From positions 248,001 through 312,000 of the forward strand of contig OZ247501.1 in NCBI GenBank assembly GCA_965233735.1: a stretch of 64,000 nucleotides of DNA, read 5' to 3'. The notes beneath the pieces are model-generated. The model was given only the letters and a program-made list of their open reading frames with translations, did not search any database and was not told the DNA's origin. Of the stretch, positions 1 to 7,854 are shown one piece after another. Positions within the stretch are counted from its first letter, which is position 1. Each line of letters opens with the position of its first letter. The translations under genes were made by a program, and so were the position numbers. The stretch comes from Cytomitobacter sp965233735 (GTDB lineage: Bacteria > Pseudomonadota > Alphaproteobacteria > CAJXXZ01 > 1604HC).

Positions 1-152
1 TAATCAAACAACAAAATAAAGAGGAAATTCTCTTTAAAATAAATATACATTAAGAATAGTTTTAATCTAATAACAAAAAGAAATATAGTTTTATTGTGTT
101 TTTTTTATTGCATTTGGCATTTCATTAATGTGATTCTAATATGAGAGGAACA

Positions 153-356
153 ATGACAGAGCAATTTATAGAAGATTTAGAGCAAATATATCAAAAAGCA
201 ATCAAAAAGAATTTACTCAACACAGCGTTAAAGGCAAAAGATATGCTAGCTAAATACCATGGATATTTTCAAACAAAAAATAAAATAACTAAAGTTGATT
301 TGAATTCATTAGAGAGCTTTTTAGAAGAAATAGAAAATGAATTGAAATTAAAGTGA
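153..356 (+). CDS. small hypothetical protein (67 aa)
   Basis: I do not recognise a family. The product is a small, charged, mostly helical protein with no signal peptide or membrane segment. An in-frame ATG lies 12 nt upstream at 141, but GAGAGGA at 143-149 sits just before the ATG at 153 and looks like its ribosome binding site, so 153 is preferred. It ends with TGA. The 152 bases before it are AT-rich and show no gene. It is followed 52 nt later by another unknown gene on the same strand. Coding character (K/E/L-rich, amphipathic) suggests a real gene, but no function can be assigned. Confidence 0.55.
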   Translation: MTEQFIEDLEQIYQKAIKKNLLNTALKAKDMLAKYHGYFQTKNKITKVDLNSLESFLEEIENELKLK

Positions 357-408
357 TTATAAATATTCTAATATATCAAAAACATAAATATTATATATAA
401 TAAAATTA

Positions 409-876
409 ATGCAAGAAATTTTCATACCTCATTGGGATATATTTTTACAAAATCATCTAAATTACAAAATTTGGAACCCAGATATAAAAAACAAAAACCA
501 TTTGAAGCAACATGAATTAATTTCAAATATTTTTCCAAAAGATGAAAATAGCTATTTTCTTAGTTTTATGAGTACAGGTAGAAATTATTTCACACCTCCT
601 ATAAATGAAGAAGAATCTTATAATTTGCTTGAAAAAATAGAAGGAAAAAGAGTAAAAGTATTTTATGCTTTGAAAAAGCCAAATGTAAAATATAATATTG
701 GGCTTGAGTGGTTTTTACTTAAAAAAATGCACCATAAAGAAAGACTAACGTTTTCTAAACATTTTATTGATTATCATAATTTTATAAAAACCTCAGGACA
801 ACCTGTAATAATCAAATCTGGATCAAATAAAAATGCATTTTACTTATTGCATGTTAATAAATTTTTAAAAACATAA
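409..876 (+). CDS. hypothetical protein (155 aa)
   Basis: Unrecognised soluble protein without signal peptide or membrane helix. It contains aromatic-rich stretches (for example GRNYFTPP near residue 60) and a basic C-terminal half. The start at 409 has no clear Shine-Dalgarno sequence. It ends only 2 nt before the stop of the convergently transcribed LysM/LytM gene, with no room for a separate terminator. Codon usage and length support a real gene; function is unknown. Confidence 0.6.
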   Translation: MQEIFIPHWDIFLQNHLNYKIWNPDIKNKNHLKQHELISNIFPKDENSYFLSFMSTGRNYFTPPINEEESYNLLEKIEGKRVKVFYALKKPNVKYNIGLEWFLLKKMHHKERLTFSKHFIDYHNFIKTSGQPVIIKSGSNKNAFYLLHVNKFLKT

Positions 877-878
877 AA

Positions 879-1688
879 TCAAAAAATTACTTTGCTTGGA
901 TTTGTGTATTCTTTTCCATTCCAAATTCTTACAAAAATACTACCAGATGACTCTCCAATTTTATCACCCTGTTTTACTTCAGAACCATGCTCAACAACAA
1001 TGGAAGATAATGAGCTGTATGTAACAATCCAACTAATACCATTTACATCTTTCTTAACATATATAGCTTTGTTTTCATTATCTACAAATACTACTTTTCC
1101 ATCACAAGAAGAAACAACATCTCCTTTATTTAAAATATAAACTCCATCTTGACGCTTTCCATGTTTTTGAGAAAAAGGAAGAGAATCATCAATTTTTCCA
1201 CCTTTGATTGGCATTATAAGCCCTAAAACATTTTGTTTTATGGCAATTGGCGTTGTTTTTTCTACTTTTGTTTCTGCTATAGTTTTGTTAATTTTAACAT
1301 TTTCTTTATCTAATGAAGATTCACTTGCAAGCTCTTCTTTCAAGGCATCGTCTAATTCAACATTACTATCTTCTTTTTTTTCTTCATTATTATTAGAAAA
1401 CTCTGGGGTTGTTTCTTCTTTTTTATTTTTTGATAACTTGTGTTCTTCATCACGCAAAAGCTTAATCTTTGTTTCTAATTTTGTATATTGCAAAATTTGA
1501 CCTTGAGATAAAATATATGGAACCTTTAATTTATTAAATTTAATCAAATGATTTATTGAAACATTATATTTTTCAGCAATCAAATCTAAAGTATCGCCCT
1601 CTTGCACTAAAATAAAATTAGGCTTTTGTTTTTTATTACAACCAGTCAAAACAACAAATACTATTGATAATAATAATTTACTTAACAT
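879..1688 (-). CDS. NlpD/EnvC-like lipoprotein: LysM plus degenerate LytM (M23) domain
   Basis: A 269-aa envelope protein. Residues 1-17 form a lipoprotein signal with lipobox LTGC (Cys17). Residues about 26-68 are a LysM peptidoglycan-binding domain. Residues 70-150 are a K/E-rich linker, and 155-269 a LytM/M23 fold. The zinc-binding residues of active M23 enzymes are absent: the usual HxxxD region reads KRQDGVYI and the terminal HxH region reads SIFVRIW. By analogy with NlpD and EnvC it would activate an amidase rather than cut peptidoglycan itself. Its ATG overlaps the serS stop by 7 nt, so the two are cotranscribed. In many alphaproteobacteria serS, surE, pcm and an M23 lipoprotein are neighbours; here surE and pcm are missing. 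Confidence 0.8.
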   Translation of the reverse strand: MLSKLLLSIVFVVLTGCNKKQKPNFILVQEGDTLDLIAEKYNVSINHLIKFNKLKVPYILSQGQILQYTKLETKIKLLRDEEHKLSKNKKEETTPEFSNNNEEKKEDSNVELDDALKEELASESSLDKENVKINKTIAETKVEKTTPIAIKQNVLGLIMPIKGGKIDDSLPFSQKHGKRQDGVYILNKGDVVSSCDGKVVFVDNENKAIYVKKDVNGISWIVTYSSLSSIVVEHGSEVKQGDKIGESSGSIFVRIWNGKEYTNPSKVIF

Positions 1689-2887
1689 TGTACCTTCTCC
1701 ATCTTCATATAATTTTGTAACACATCTGGAATATAAACAAAGCCATCTTTATAATAATTTTCTAATATTGCAGCCAAAGTTCTTCCAACAGCTAATGCGG
1801 AACAGTTCAAAGTATGAGCAAAGTGTTTATTTCCATCTTCATCAATGTATTTTGTATTCATTCTTCTTGCTTGAAAATCAGTGCAGTTTGAGCAACTAGA
1901 AATTTCAACATATTTATTCATTCCTGGCATCCACACTTCTAAATCAAACTGACGATGAGCTGTAAAACCAATGTCGCCAGAGCAAATATCTACTACACGA
2001 TATGGTAATTTTAATAATTTTAATAATGTTTCTGCATGATTAAGCATGAACTCATGCTCTTTATATGAATCTTTATTTGTAATGGAAATTATTTCTACTT
2101 TTTGAAATTGATGAAGTCTAATCAATCCTTTAGTATCTTTTCCAGCTGACCCAGCCTCTTTTCTAAAACAATGACTTAAAGCTGTAAATCTATTAGGAAA
2201 ATCCTTATCTTTTAAAGTGCTTCCTCTAAACATATTTATCAAAGGAACTTCTCCAGTAGGAATTAAAAATTTATCATTGCTAATAAATAAATCTTCTTTA
2301 AATTTTGGCAACTGACCTGAGTTATATAGCGAATTTTCTTTAACCATAAAAGGAACAGAAACTTCTTGAAATCCATTTTCCACATTAAAATCCAACATCC
2401 AATTAGCAATGCTACGCTCTAATTTTGACATCCAACCACGCATCATAGCAAATCTAGCGCCAGAAACATCAGAAAGATCATGCCATAGCTTTGTTTTTTG
2501 AATAATCAAATCATGAGTTAGTTCATTTTTGCTAAACCCATCATCCCACTTTTTGATTTCTACATTATAAGAATCATTTTCACCTTTAGGAACAGATTTA
2601 GATATAATATTTGGCAAAAAAGACAAAAGATCTGTTAACTCTTTATATAAATTTTTTTCTTTTTCTTCTAATTGCTTAATTTGCAACTTAATTTCTTTTC
2701 CTAATTCAAAATTTCTTTCTTCAGCTGCCAACTTTGATTGACGTCTTAGATCATTTAGCTCTTTTGTTGCATTTCGCCAACAATAATCAAGCTTTAAAAT
2801 TTCGTTTGATTTTTTTTTCATTCCTCTTTTTATTAAATTTTCATCTAAAGAGTTAGGATTGTTTCTTATGTAATTAAGATCTAACAT
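1682..2887 (-). CDS. serS: seryl-tRNA synthetase
   Basis: Charges tRNA-Ser with serine in the cytoplasm. The 401-aa protein has the N-terminal antiparallel coiled-coil arm (about residues 25-105) that binds the long variable arm of tRNA-Ser, followed by the class II catalytic core. Motif 2 reads FRKEAGSAGKDTKGLIRLHQ, and motif 3 is recognisable in NCSALAVGRTLAAILENY near the C-terminus. Length is slightly below the family norm (about 425). It is transcribed leftward and overlaps the following lipoprotein gene by 7 nt. The gene is complete with no lesion seen. Confidence 0.97.
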   Translation of the reverse strand: MLDLNYIRNNPNSLDENLIKRGMKKKSNEILKLDYCWRNATKELNDLRRQSKLAAEERNFELGKEIKLQIKQLEEKEKNLYKELTDLLSFLPNIISKSVPKGENDSYNVEIKKWDDGFSKNELTHDLIIQKTKLWHDLSDVSGARFAMMRGWMSKLERSIANWMLDFNVENGFQEVSVPFMVKENSLYNSGQLPKFKEDLFISNDKFLIPTGEVPLINMFRGSTLKDKDFPNRFTALSHCFRKEAGSAGKDTKGLIRLHQFQKVEIISITNKDSYKEHEFMLNHAETLLKLLKLPYRVVDICSGDIGFTAHRQFDLEVWMPGMNKYVEISSCSNCTDFQARRMNTKYIDEDGNKHFAHTLNCSALAVGRTLAAILENYYKDGFVYIPDVLQNYMKMEKVQC

Positions 2888-2951
2888 GATTTTATATTAA
2901 AACAAAAATCACTCCATTGACATATATATTTAAAAATAAGATAATTTTTAC

Positions 2952-3245
2952 ATGTTGAATGCTGTTGTGCAATCTGGTGGACATCAATTTATTGTTAATG
3001 AAGGAACTGTTATTAAACATGCTTCTTTAAATGCAGAAATCGGACAATTAATTGATTTGGAAAACTTAGGATGCTTTGGAAAAAATGGAAAATCATGCGT
3101 GATTAAAGCTAAGGTTTTAAAACATGGTAGAGATAAAAAAGTAATAGTATTTAAAAAAATAAGAAGACATAACCATAGAAAATTCGCAACACATAGGCAA
3201 GGTTTCACTTTATTGAAAATTGAAAACATTCAAGAGAAGGATTAA
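2952..3245 (+). CDS. rplU: 50S ribosomal protein L21
   Basis: Structural protein of the large ribosomal subunit. The 97-aa sequence starts MLNAVVQSGGHQF, which corresponds to the usual L21 start (MYAVIxTGGKQY), and contains the conserved KxRRHNHRK-like basic stretch near residues 72-78. rpmA (L27) follows after 3 nt, the usual rplU-rpmA pairing. obg, which often follows rpmA, is located 22 kb away. It is divergent from serS, with a 64-nt shared upstream region. Confidence 0.96.
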   Translation: MLNAVVQSGGHQFIVNEGTVIKHASLNAEIGQLIDLENLGCFGKNGKSCVIKAKVLKHGRDKKVIVFKKIRRHNHRKFATHRQGFTLLKIENIQEKD

Positions 3246-3248
3246 CAA

Positions 3249-3497
3249 ATGGCACAGAAAAAAGCGGGTGGTAGCACCCGAAACGGTAGAGACTCGGCTG
3301 GTAGGCGATTAGGAGTCAAAAAATACGGTAACCAAATAGTGGTAGCTGGAAATATTATTGTAAGACAAAGAGGAACTAAATTTCATCCTGGAAACAATGT
3401 TGGAATGGGAAGAGACCACACCTTGTTTTCTTTAATAGATGGAATTGTATCTTTTGAGTACAAACATAACAGAAAATTTGTTTCAGTAAAAAATTAA
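3249..3497 (+). CDS. rpmA: 50S ribosomal protein L27
   Basis: Large-subunit protein whose N-terminus reaches the peptidyl transferase centre. The 82-aa product has the canonical start MAQKKAGGSTRNGRDS and no cleavable N-terminal extension of the Firmicutes type. The GxxxGxGRDHTLFSLIDG segment is conserved. It is cotranscribed with rplU (3-nt gap). A perfect A/T palindrome at 3524-3540 follows the gene. It is too weak and lacks the T-tract expected of an intrinsic terminator on this strand. Confidence 0.96.
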   Translation: MAQKKAGGSTRNGRDSAGRRLGVKKYGNQIVVAGNIIVRQRGTKFHPGNNVGMGRDHTLFSLIDGIVSFEYKHNRKFVSVKN

Positions 3498-3658
3498 ATA
3501 AATTTAAAAGTATAAAAGCATTTTTATTATAATATAATAAAAAAAACTTCATTTGATGATTAGGTTGTAAAATATTTAACATAAGTTTTGACAAAAAAAT
3601 TTGATTTGTTATTTTGCAATCTTGAATAGATATCAAAAATTTATTAATGTATTTATAC

Positions 3659-3729
3659 TGGGGGATAGTTTAACGGCAGAACTCTTGACTCTGGATCATG
3701 CAATCTTGGTTCGAATCCAGGTCTCCCAG
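3659..3729 (+). tRNA. tRNA-Gln (CUG anticodon)
   Basis: A full cloverleaf folds by hand. The acceptor is TGGGGGA paired with TCTCCCA, with the U1-A72 pair and G73 discriminator typical of bacterial tRNA-Gln. The D-stem is GTTT/GAAC. The anticodon stem at 3684-3688/3696-3700 has one T-T mismatch, and the loop CTCTGGA gives anticodon CTG at 3691-3693. The T-arm CTTGG/CCAGG carries loop TTCGAAT. CCA is not encoded. A TTGACA at 3588-3593 with TATTTT 16 nt later could be its promoter. Confidence 0.9.
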
Positions 3730-3816
3730 TAAACGATTATTAATTCTTAAGCCTATTGTGATTTAGATAAAATAGTGAAATAATTCCCAAGAAATTAATG
3801 TATTTGAAGGGGGTAT

Positions 3817-4353
3817 ATGCAAGACTTCTCACATGATGAAAAAGAATTAATTAATTATGCTAATAATCAAAATAATACCATTGATCCAATTATAAAACTT
3901 TGCAAAATCAAATGGTTTAAAAAAGATAAATATGGATTTCTAGAAAATGAAGATATCGTTAAAGATATATTTATTCATTCTGACATTGTTCAACAATGTA
4001 ATATTCATATCGATTTGCTTCCTGGAGACATTCTTGAATGCAAAATAAACACAAGTAATAAACCATCTGTAGTGCACATATCAAAACTAATCAGAGACAA
4101 TGTTAATATGCTTAACTTGACTCATAAGACAACTAATCTTAAATGGTTCAACATTGATGAAGATTATGGGTTTTTAAATACTGGAGAATTTGATATTTTT
4201 CTATCTGGAAAATTAATAAGATCTCACAACATAGATGTTAAAAATTTATTTCAAGGAATGAAGTTTGAATGCTATTTTTCTTTAGATAGCAAACAAGCTT
4301 ATGGAATTAAGTTGCTAAGCGACAGTTCATACAGCGAAGAAATATACGCTTAA
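3817..4353 (+). CDS. tandem cold-shock domain protein (two CSDs)
   Basis: A 178-aa RNA/ssDNA-binding protein with two cold-shock domains. CSD1 spans about residues 28-80, with RNP1-like KYGFLENED and RNP2-like DIFIHSD. CSD2 spans about residues 105-160, with DYGFLNTG and DIFLSG. Double-CSD proteins of this length are common in alphaproteobacteria. The second domain has lost several aromatic nucleic-acid contacts (IFLSG instead of VFVHxS), so it may be structural. A strong purine tract (GAAGGGGG) precedes the ATG. It stands alone between two tRNA genes. It is probably an RNA chaperone or transcription antiterminator. Confidence 0.85.
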   Translation: MQDFSHDEKELINYANNQNNTIDPIIKLCKIKWFKKDKYGFLENEDIVKDIFIHSDIVQQCNIHIDLLPGDILECKINTSNKPSVVHISKLIRDNVNMLNLTHKTTNLKWFNIDEDYGFLNTGEFDIFLSGKLIRSHNIDVKNLFQGMKFECYFSLDSKQAYGIKLLSDSSYSEEIYA

Positions 4354-4403
4354 AAATATAAAATAAAATTCATAAACTAACTTCTAATCAAAAAAAATTT
4401 GTC

Positions 4404-4433
4404 TTGACTTTTTTACAATATACAATTTATATT
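4404..4433 (+). promoter_or_regulatory. promoter of tRNA-Leu
   Basis: TTGACT at 4404-4409, then an 18-nt spacer, then TATATT at 4428-4433. Transcription would start about 8 nt downstream, almost exactly at the tRNA 5' end (4442). Sigma-70 type by sequence; inferred from position and consensus only. Confidence 0.55.
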
Positions 4434-4441
4434 TAAACATT

Positions 4442-4524
4442 GCCTCTGTGGCGGAATGGTAGACGCGGTAGACTCAAAATCTGCTATCCTTATGGATGTG
4501 AGAGTTCAAATCTCTCCGGAGGTA
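4442..4524 (+). tRNA. tRNA-Leu (CAA anticodon)
   Basis: Class II tRNA with a long variable arm. The acceptor GCCTCTG pairs with CGGAGGT (with G-T wobbles at both ends) and A73 is present, as expected for leucine. The D-arm contains TGGCGGAATGGTAGACGCG. The anticodon stem GTAGA/TCTGC has loop CTCAAAA, which gives CAA. The variable-arm stem is ATCC/GGAT, and the T-arm GAGAG/CTCTC has loop TTCAAAT. CCA is not encoded. It is convergent with rppH, which ends 7 nt downstream. Confidence 0.92.
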
Positions 4525-4531
4525 TTTCGAT

Positions 4532-4972
4532 TTATAAATTTTTAATATTATTATAAACATTGTTTGAAAATATATTTGAATAAATTTCTTTTTTAAATTT
4601 CACTATATTAATTTGAACCCAAGAATCAGGTTTCCAAGCATGATCACAAAACTCATCATTCAAAACTATGGGAATATCACTATTCAACATTATGGCGTAA
4701 AACCATTTTTGTTTTTTTCCCAATGAATTTTTAAAAAATGGATTTTTTCTTACATAATTTGGAAATTCATAAAACATCCAATCAGTTTCTCCAACCCAAT
4801 CAACGCCTTCAATACCTGTTTCTTCTTTTAGCTCTCTTGCAGCTGCCTGAATAGGAGTTTCTCCTACTTCGATTCCACCTTGAGGCATTTGCCAAGTTCC
4901 TTGTACAGACCTTTTTCCAACTAAAATCAAACTATTTTTAATAACAACAATACCAACGTTCAGATCGTACAT
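4532..4972 (-). CDS. rppH: RNA pyrophosphohydrolase (Nudix)
   Basis: Removes pyrophosphate from the 5' triphosphate of transcripts and so triggers RNase E-dependent decay. The 146-aa protein has a complete Nudix box at residues 32-54 (G, then E38, R46-E47, E50-E51, G53-I54). The family signature WQMPQGGI lies just before it, distinguishing RppH from generic Nudix hydrolases. Length fits alphaproteobacterial RppH (about 160). It is divergent from the MFS gene with an 86-nt gap. Confidence 0.9.
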   Translation of the reverse strand: MYDLNVGIVVIKNSLILVGKRSVQGTWQMPQGGIEVGETPIQAAARELKEETGIEGVDWVGETDWMFYEFPNYVRKNPFFKNSLGKKQKWFYAIMLNSDIPIVLNDEFCDHAWKPDSWVQINIVKFKKEIYSNIFSNNVYNNIKNL

Positions 4973-5058
4973 AATAATTCAATTATATATATAAATAATT
5001 ATAAACAAATTGATTTTTTTCAGTTTTGTTTTTTTCTCTGTTATGATACATTTAATTC

Positions 5059-6228
5059 ATGACTTTTGCTGTTTTATTATGTGGATTTTTAATTACAAAA
5101 TTTTGGCAAGATACACTAATGTTGTCTGTATCAACAATATCTCCATATTTAGGATTAGCAAGTGCTTTAATTAGAAAATCTGTAGTTTTTTCTGCTATAG
5201 GATTAACCACTGGATCAATGATAGTTGGACCAATAAATGATAGATTTGGACCAAAAAAAACTTTCCCATTATTTCTTATTATGACTTCTTTTTTCAACAT
5301 TATGCTTTTGTTTCCTATGCAAATATACATATTAAGAACTGTTCTTTTATTACGAAGTATATCTTTAGCTGGCGCAATTAATAATACATATGTTGGAACT
5401 TCTCTTTTATATAAGGGAGATAGACTTCCTAAAATGACATCAATATTATATATGTCTTTATTTGGATTAAGCTCTCTTTTTCCAATAATATTTACATGGT
5501 CAGTTAATATGTTTTCATTTAAAGTTTTAACAATATCAAGTGCTATAACATCAACATTAGTTGCTTTTTACTTATTTTCTCATCTGCCAAATAAAAAACC
5601 AATTTATATAAATCTTCAAACATTCAAAATTTGGAAAAACTTCTTGACTAATAGTAAATTTGTTGCGATGTCAGCAGTTTCAATGATATGCATAGGTGGT
5701 TTTTATGGATTCATAGCTGTTTATGCTTACCAATTTTCAAAAACACCATCTGGAAGCATTGCGACTTTTAGTAAATTTATAATCACATTAGGAATAATAC
5801 AGGGAGTTGGAAGATTGTGTACTTTTCTTACATCATCACTTTGCTCTGTAAAATTAAACATGTCCAATATTGGAAAGTATCTTTCTTTAAGCATGTTTAG
5901 CATATCAATAGGAATGTTTTGGATGTTTATTAGTGCATTTTTCTTTGATAAAATTGTAGCTTTTGGAGTATTTGGATTTTTGTTATCATGCTTAGCTATG
6001 GGAATAGCACAACCAGCTACAAAATTAGGACTTTTAACTATATTCAAAGACTCAGCTGGAAGTGGTCAGTCATTAGTGGGAATAGGAAATAGCATGTATG
6101 AAGTAATTGCAATGATATTTGTTTTCAACTTTCCATATCAACCATTTGGTGGATATTTATATGTATTAATCACATCTTTTCTTACTCTTATTTTAGGAAT
6201 ATATTTCAAGAAAATGAAAAGCATATGA
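5059..6228 (+). CDS. major facilitator superfamily transporter
   Basis: A 389-aa inner-membrane carrier with about 12 hydrophobic segments. MFS motif A is visible in the loop after the second helix (GPINDRFGPKK, around residues 55-65). The lack of an N-terminal tail and the overall length resemble drug or metabolite exporters of the Bcr/CflA-like type, but substrate cannot be read from the sequence. Its stop overlaps the mnmA ATG by 4 nt (ATGA), so the two are cotranscribed. In an endosymbiont, MFS carriers often import host metabolites, but that role here is inference. Confidence 0.85.
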   Translation: MTFAVLLCGFLITKFWQDTLMLSVSTISPYLGLASALIRKSVVFSAIGLTTGSMIVGPINDRFGPKKTFPLFLIMTSFFNIMLLFPMQIYILRTVLLLRSISLAGAINNTYVGTSLLYKGDRLPKMTSILYMSLFGLSSLFPIIFTWSVNMFSFKVLTISSAITSTLVAFYLFSHLPNKKPIYINLQTFKIWKNFLTNSKFVAMSAVSMICIGGFYGFIAVYAYQFSKTPSGSIATFSKFIITLGIIQGVGRLCTFLTSSLCSVKLNMSNIGKYLSLSMFSISIGMFWMFISAFFFDKIVAFGVFGFLLSCLAMGIAQPATKLGLLTIFKDSAGSGQSLVGIGNSMYEVIAMIFVFNFPYQPFGGYLYVLITSFLTLILGIYFKKMKSI

Positions 6229-7349
6229 ACTTAAATTTAAACACAATTGAAATATTAACTAAATTAAACTTATCACACCATGTTAAATCTATGTTTCCTA
6301 AAGGGTCTACTATAGTAGCAGCAATGTCAGGTGGTGTTGACAGTTCTGCAACTGCTGCATTAATGGTAAAAGCTGGATATAAAGTAGTAGGATTAACATT
6401 ACAACTACATGACAACCCATCAACTAACCATAACATTAGAGATGCAAAAGAAATTGCTAAATTTTTAGGATTTGAACATCATGTTTTGGATTTAAGAAAT
6501 GAGTTCAAAGAACATGTTCTTGATAAATTTATGTCAGAATATGAAGAAGGGAAAACTCCAAACCCATGTATGAGGTGCAATAAAAACATCAAATTTGCTG
6601 GAATGGTAGAATATACAAAATCAATTGGAGCACATGGGTTAGTAACAGGACATTATGTAAGAAGAATAGAAGAAAATGGAAAGCATAAAATCATTGTTGC
6701 AAAAGATTTCAACAAAGATCAAAGTTATTTCCTGTCTATGATTTCAAAAGATCATTTACCATATATAGGTTTTCCTTTGGGAATAATGACAAAACCTGTT
6801 GTAAGAAGAATTGCACAATTTTGGAATTTATTTGTTGCTAAAAAAGCAGAAAGTCAGGATTTATGCTTTGCTGTTAGTAATAAATATTATGATGTATTAA
6901 AAAATATGGGAAGCCAAGATTTAAAAGGAGATATTATTGATTTGCAAAATAATAAATTAGGAGAACATAATGGTGTTTCTAAATTTACTGTTGGTCAAAG
7001 AAAAGGATTAGAATTATCTGGAGGCCCTTGGTTTGTTAATAAAATAGATAAACTAAACAATAAATTAATTGTTGGAACATTCGAAGAATTAGCTTGTTAT
7101 GAAGTTTTCTTTGAGCAGCTAAATTTATTAGGAGATTTCGATTTAACAAAAATGAACAATTTGACTGTAAAATTAAGGGGTGGAAACAAATTAATACCCT
7201 GCTCTGTTGAAATAGATAAAAATAACTCTACTGGTAAAATATTATTAAAATCACCTGCCTATGGAGTTGCTTATGGGCAATTTTGTGGATTTTATTGTGG
7301 AGAACAATTAATGGGTGGCGGATATATTATTGAAAAGGAAAGTTCATAA
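6225..7349 (+). CDS. mnmA: tRNA-specific 2-thiouridylase
   Basis: Adds sulfur to U34 of tRNA-Lys, -Glu and -Gln using sulfur relayed from IscS. The 374-aa protein has the PP-loop AMSGGVDSS near residue 33. The first catalytic cysteine is in NPCMRCNKNIKF and the second, which carries the persulfide, in ESQDLCF, followed by the TVGQRKGL segment and the C-terminal beta-barrel domains. It overlaps the upstream MFS gene by 4 nt and is followed 13 nt later by acpS. It appears intact. Confidence 0.96.
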   Translation: MNLNLNTIEILTKLNLSHHVKSMFPKGSTIVAAMSGGVDSSATAALMVKAGYKVVGLTLQLHDNPSTNHNIRDAKEIAKFLGFEHHVLDLRNEFKEHVLDKFMSEYEEGKTPNPCMRCNKNIKFAGMVEYTKSIGAHGLVTGHYVRRIEENGKHKIIVAKDFNKDQSYFLSMISKDHLPYIGFPLGIMTKPVVRRIAQFWNLFVAKKAESQDLCFAVSNKYYDVLKNMGSQDLKGDIIDLQNNKLGEHNGVSKFTVGQRKGLELSGGPWFVNKIDKLNNKLIVGTFEELACYEVFFEQLNLLGDFDLTKMNNLTVKLRGGNKLIPCSVEIDKNNSTGKILLKSPAYGVAYGQFCGFYCGEQLMGGGYIIEKESS

Positions 7350-7362
7350 AAAAAGCAATTCA

Positions 7363-7794
7363 ATGATATTTGGAATTGGAATTGATATAATCAATCAAGA
7401 TAGAATTGAACAATCTTGGAAAAAATACAAAAACAAACTTATAAAAAGAATACTAAATAACAAAGAAATTGAAATTTTGGAATTTAAAAAAACAAGTTTT
7501 AATTTAAAAAAAGAACATCAGAATTTTATTATTAAATCTATCGCTAAAAAATTCTCAGCTTCAGAAGCACTAAGCAAAGCAATAGGAACAGGCATAAGTA
7601 AAGATTGCCAATTTCATGACATAACTTTGAATAAAAATAACCTTGGAAAGCCAATAATTAATATTTCAGGAAATACACATAACAATCTTACTTCTATTAT
7701 TTCAGGATCATATAAAATTCATATAACTTTTAGTGATGAAAAAATTCAAAACAATAATTTGTTAATTAGTAGCGTTATTATCGAAAAATATTAA
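7363..7794 (+). CDS. acpS: holo-[acyl-carrier-protein] synthase
   Basis: Transfers 4'-phosphopantetheine from CoA to a serine of acyl carrier protein, which is needed for fatty-acid synthesis. The 143-aa product starts MIFGIGIDIINQDRIE, matching the family N-terminus with its Mg-binding Asp. It has the second signature KKFSASEALSKAIGTGI, equivalent to the WxxKEAxxKAxGTG motif. An in-frame ATG at 7315 lies inside mnmA and adds 16 residues unlike any AcpS, so 7363 is chosen. The C-terminal part is divergent. It lies in the same operon as mnmA. Confidence 0.88.
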   Translation: MIFGIGIDIINQDRIEQSWKKYKNKLIKRILNNKEIEILEFKKTSFNLKKEHQNFIIKSIAKKFSASEALSKAIGTGISKDCQFHDITLNKNNLGKPIINISGNTHNNLTSIISGSYKIHITFSDEKIQNNNLLISSVIIEKY

Positions 7795-7854
7795 ATTCAC
7801 CTTCAAACACAGCAATTAATAGAATTCTAATATCAAATATGATATATATAATGA

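Noticed and set aside
7315..7362. Upstream start for acpS
   Set aside because: It lies within mnmA, adds residues absent from the family, and MIFGIGID at 7363 fits the AcpS N-terminus.
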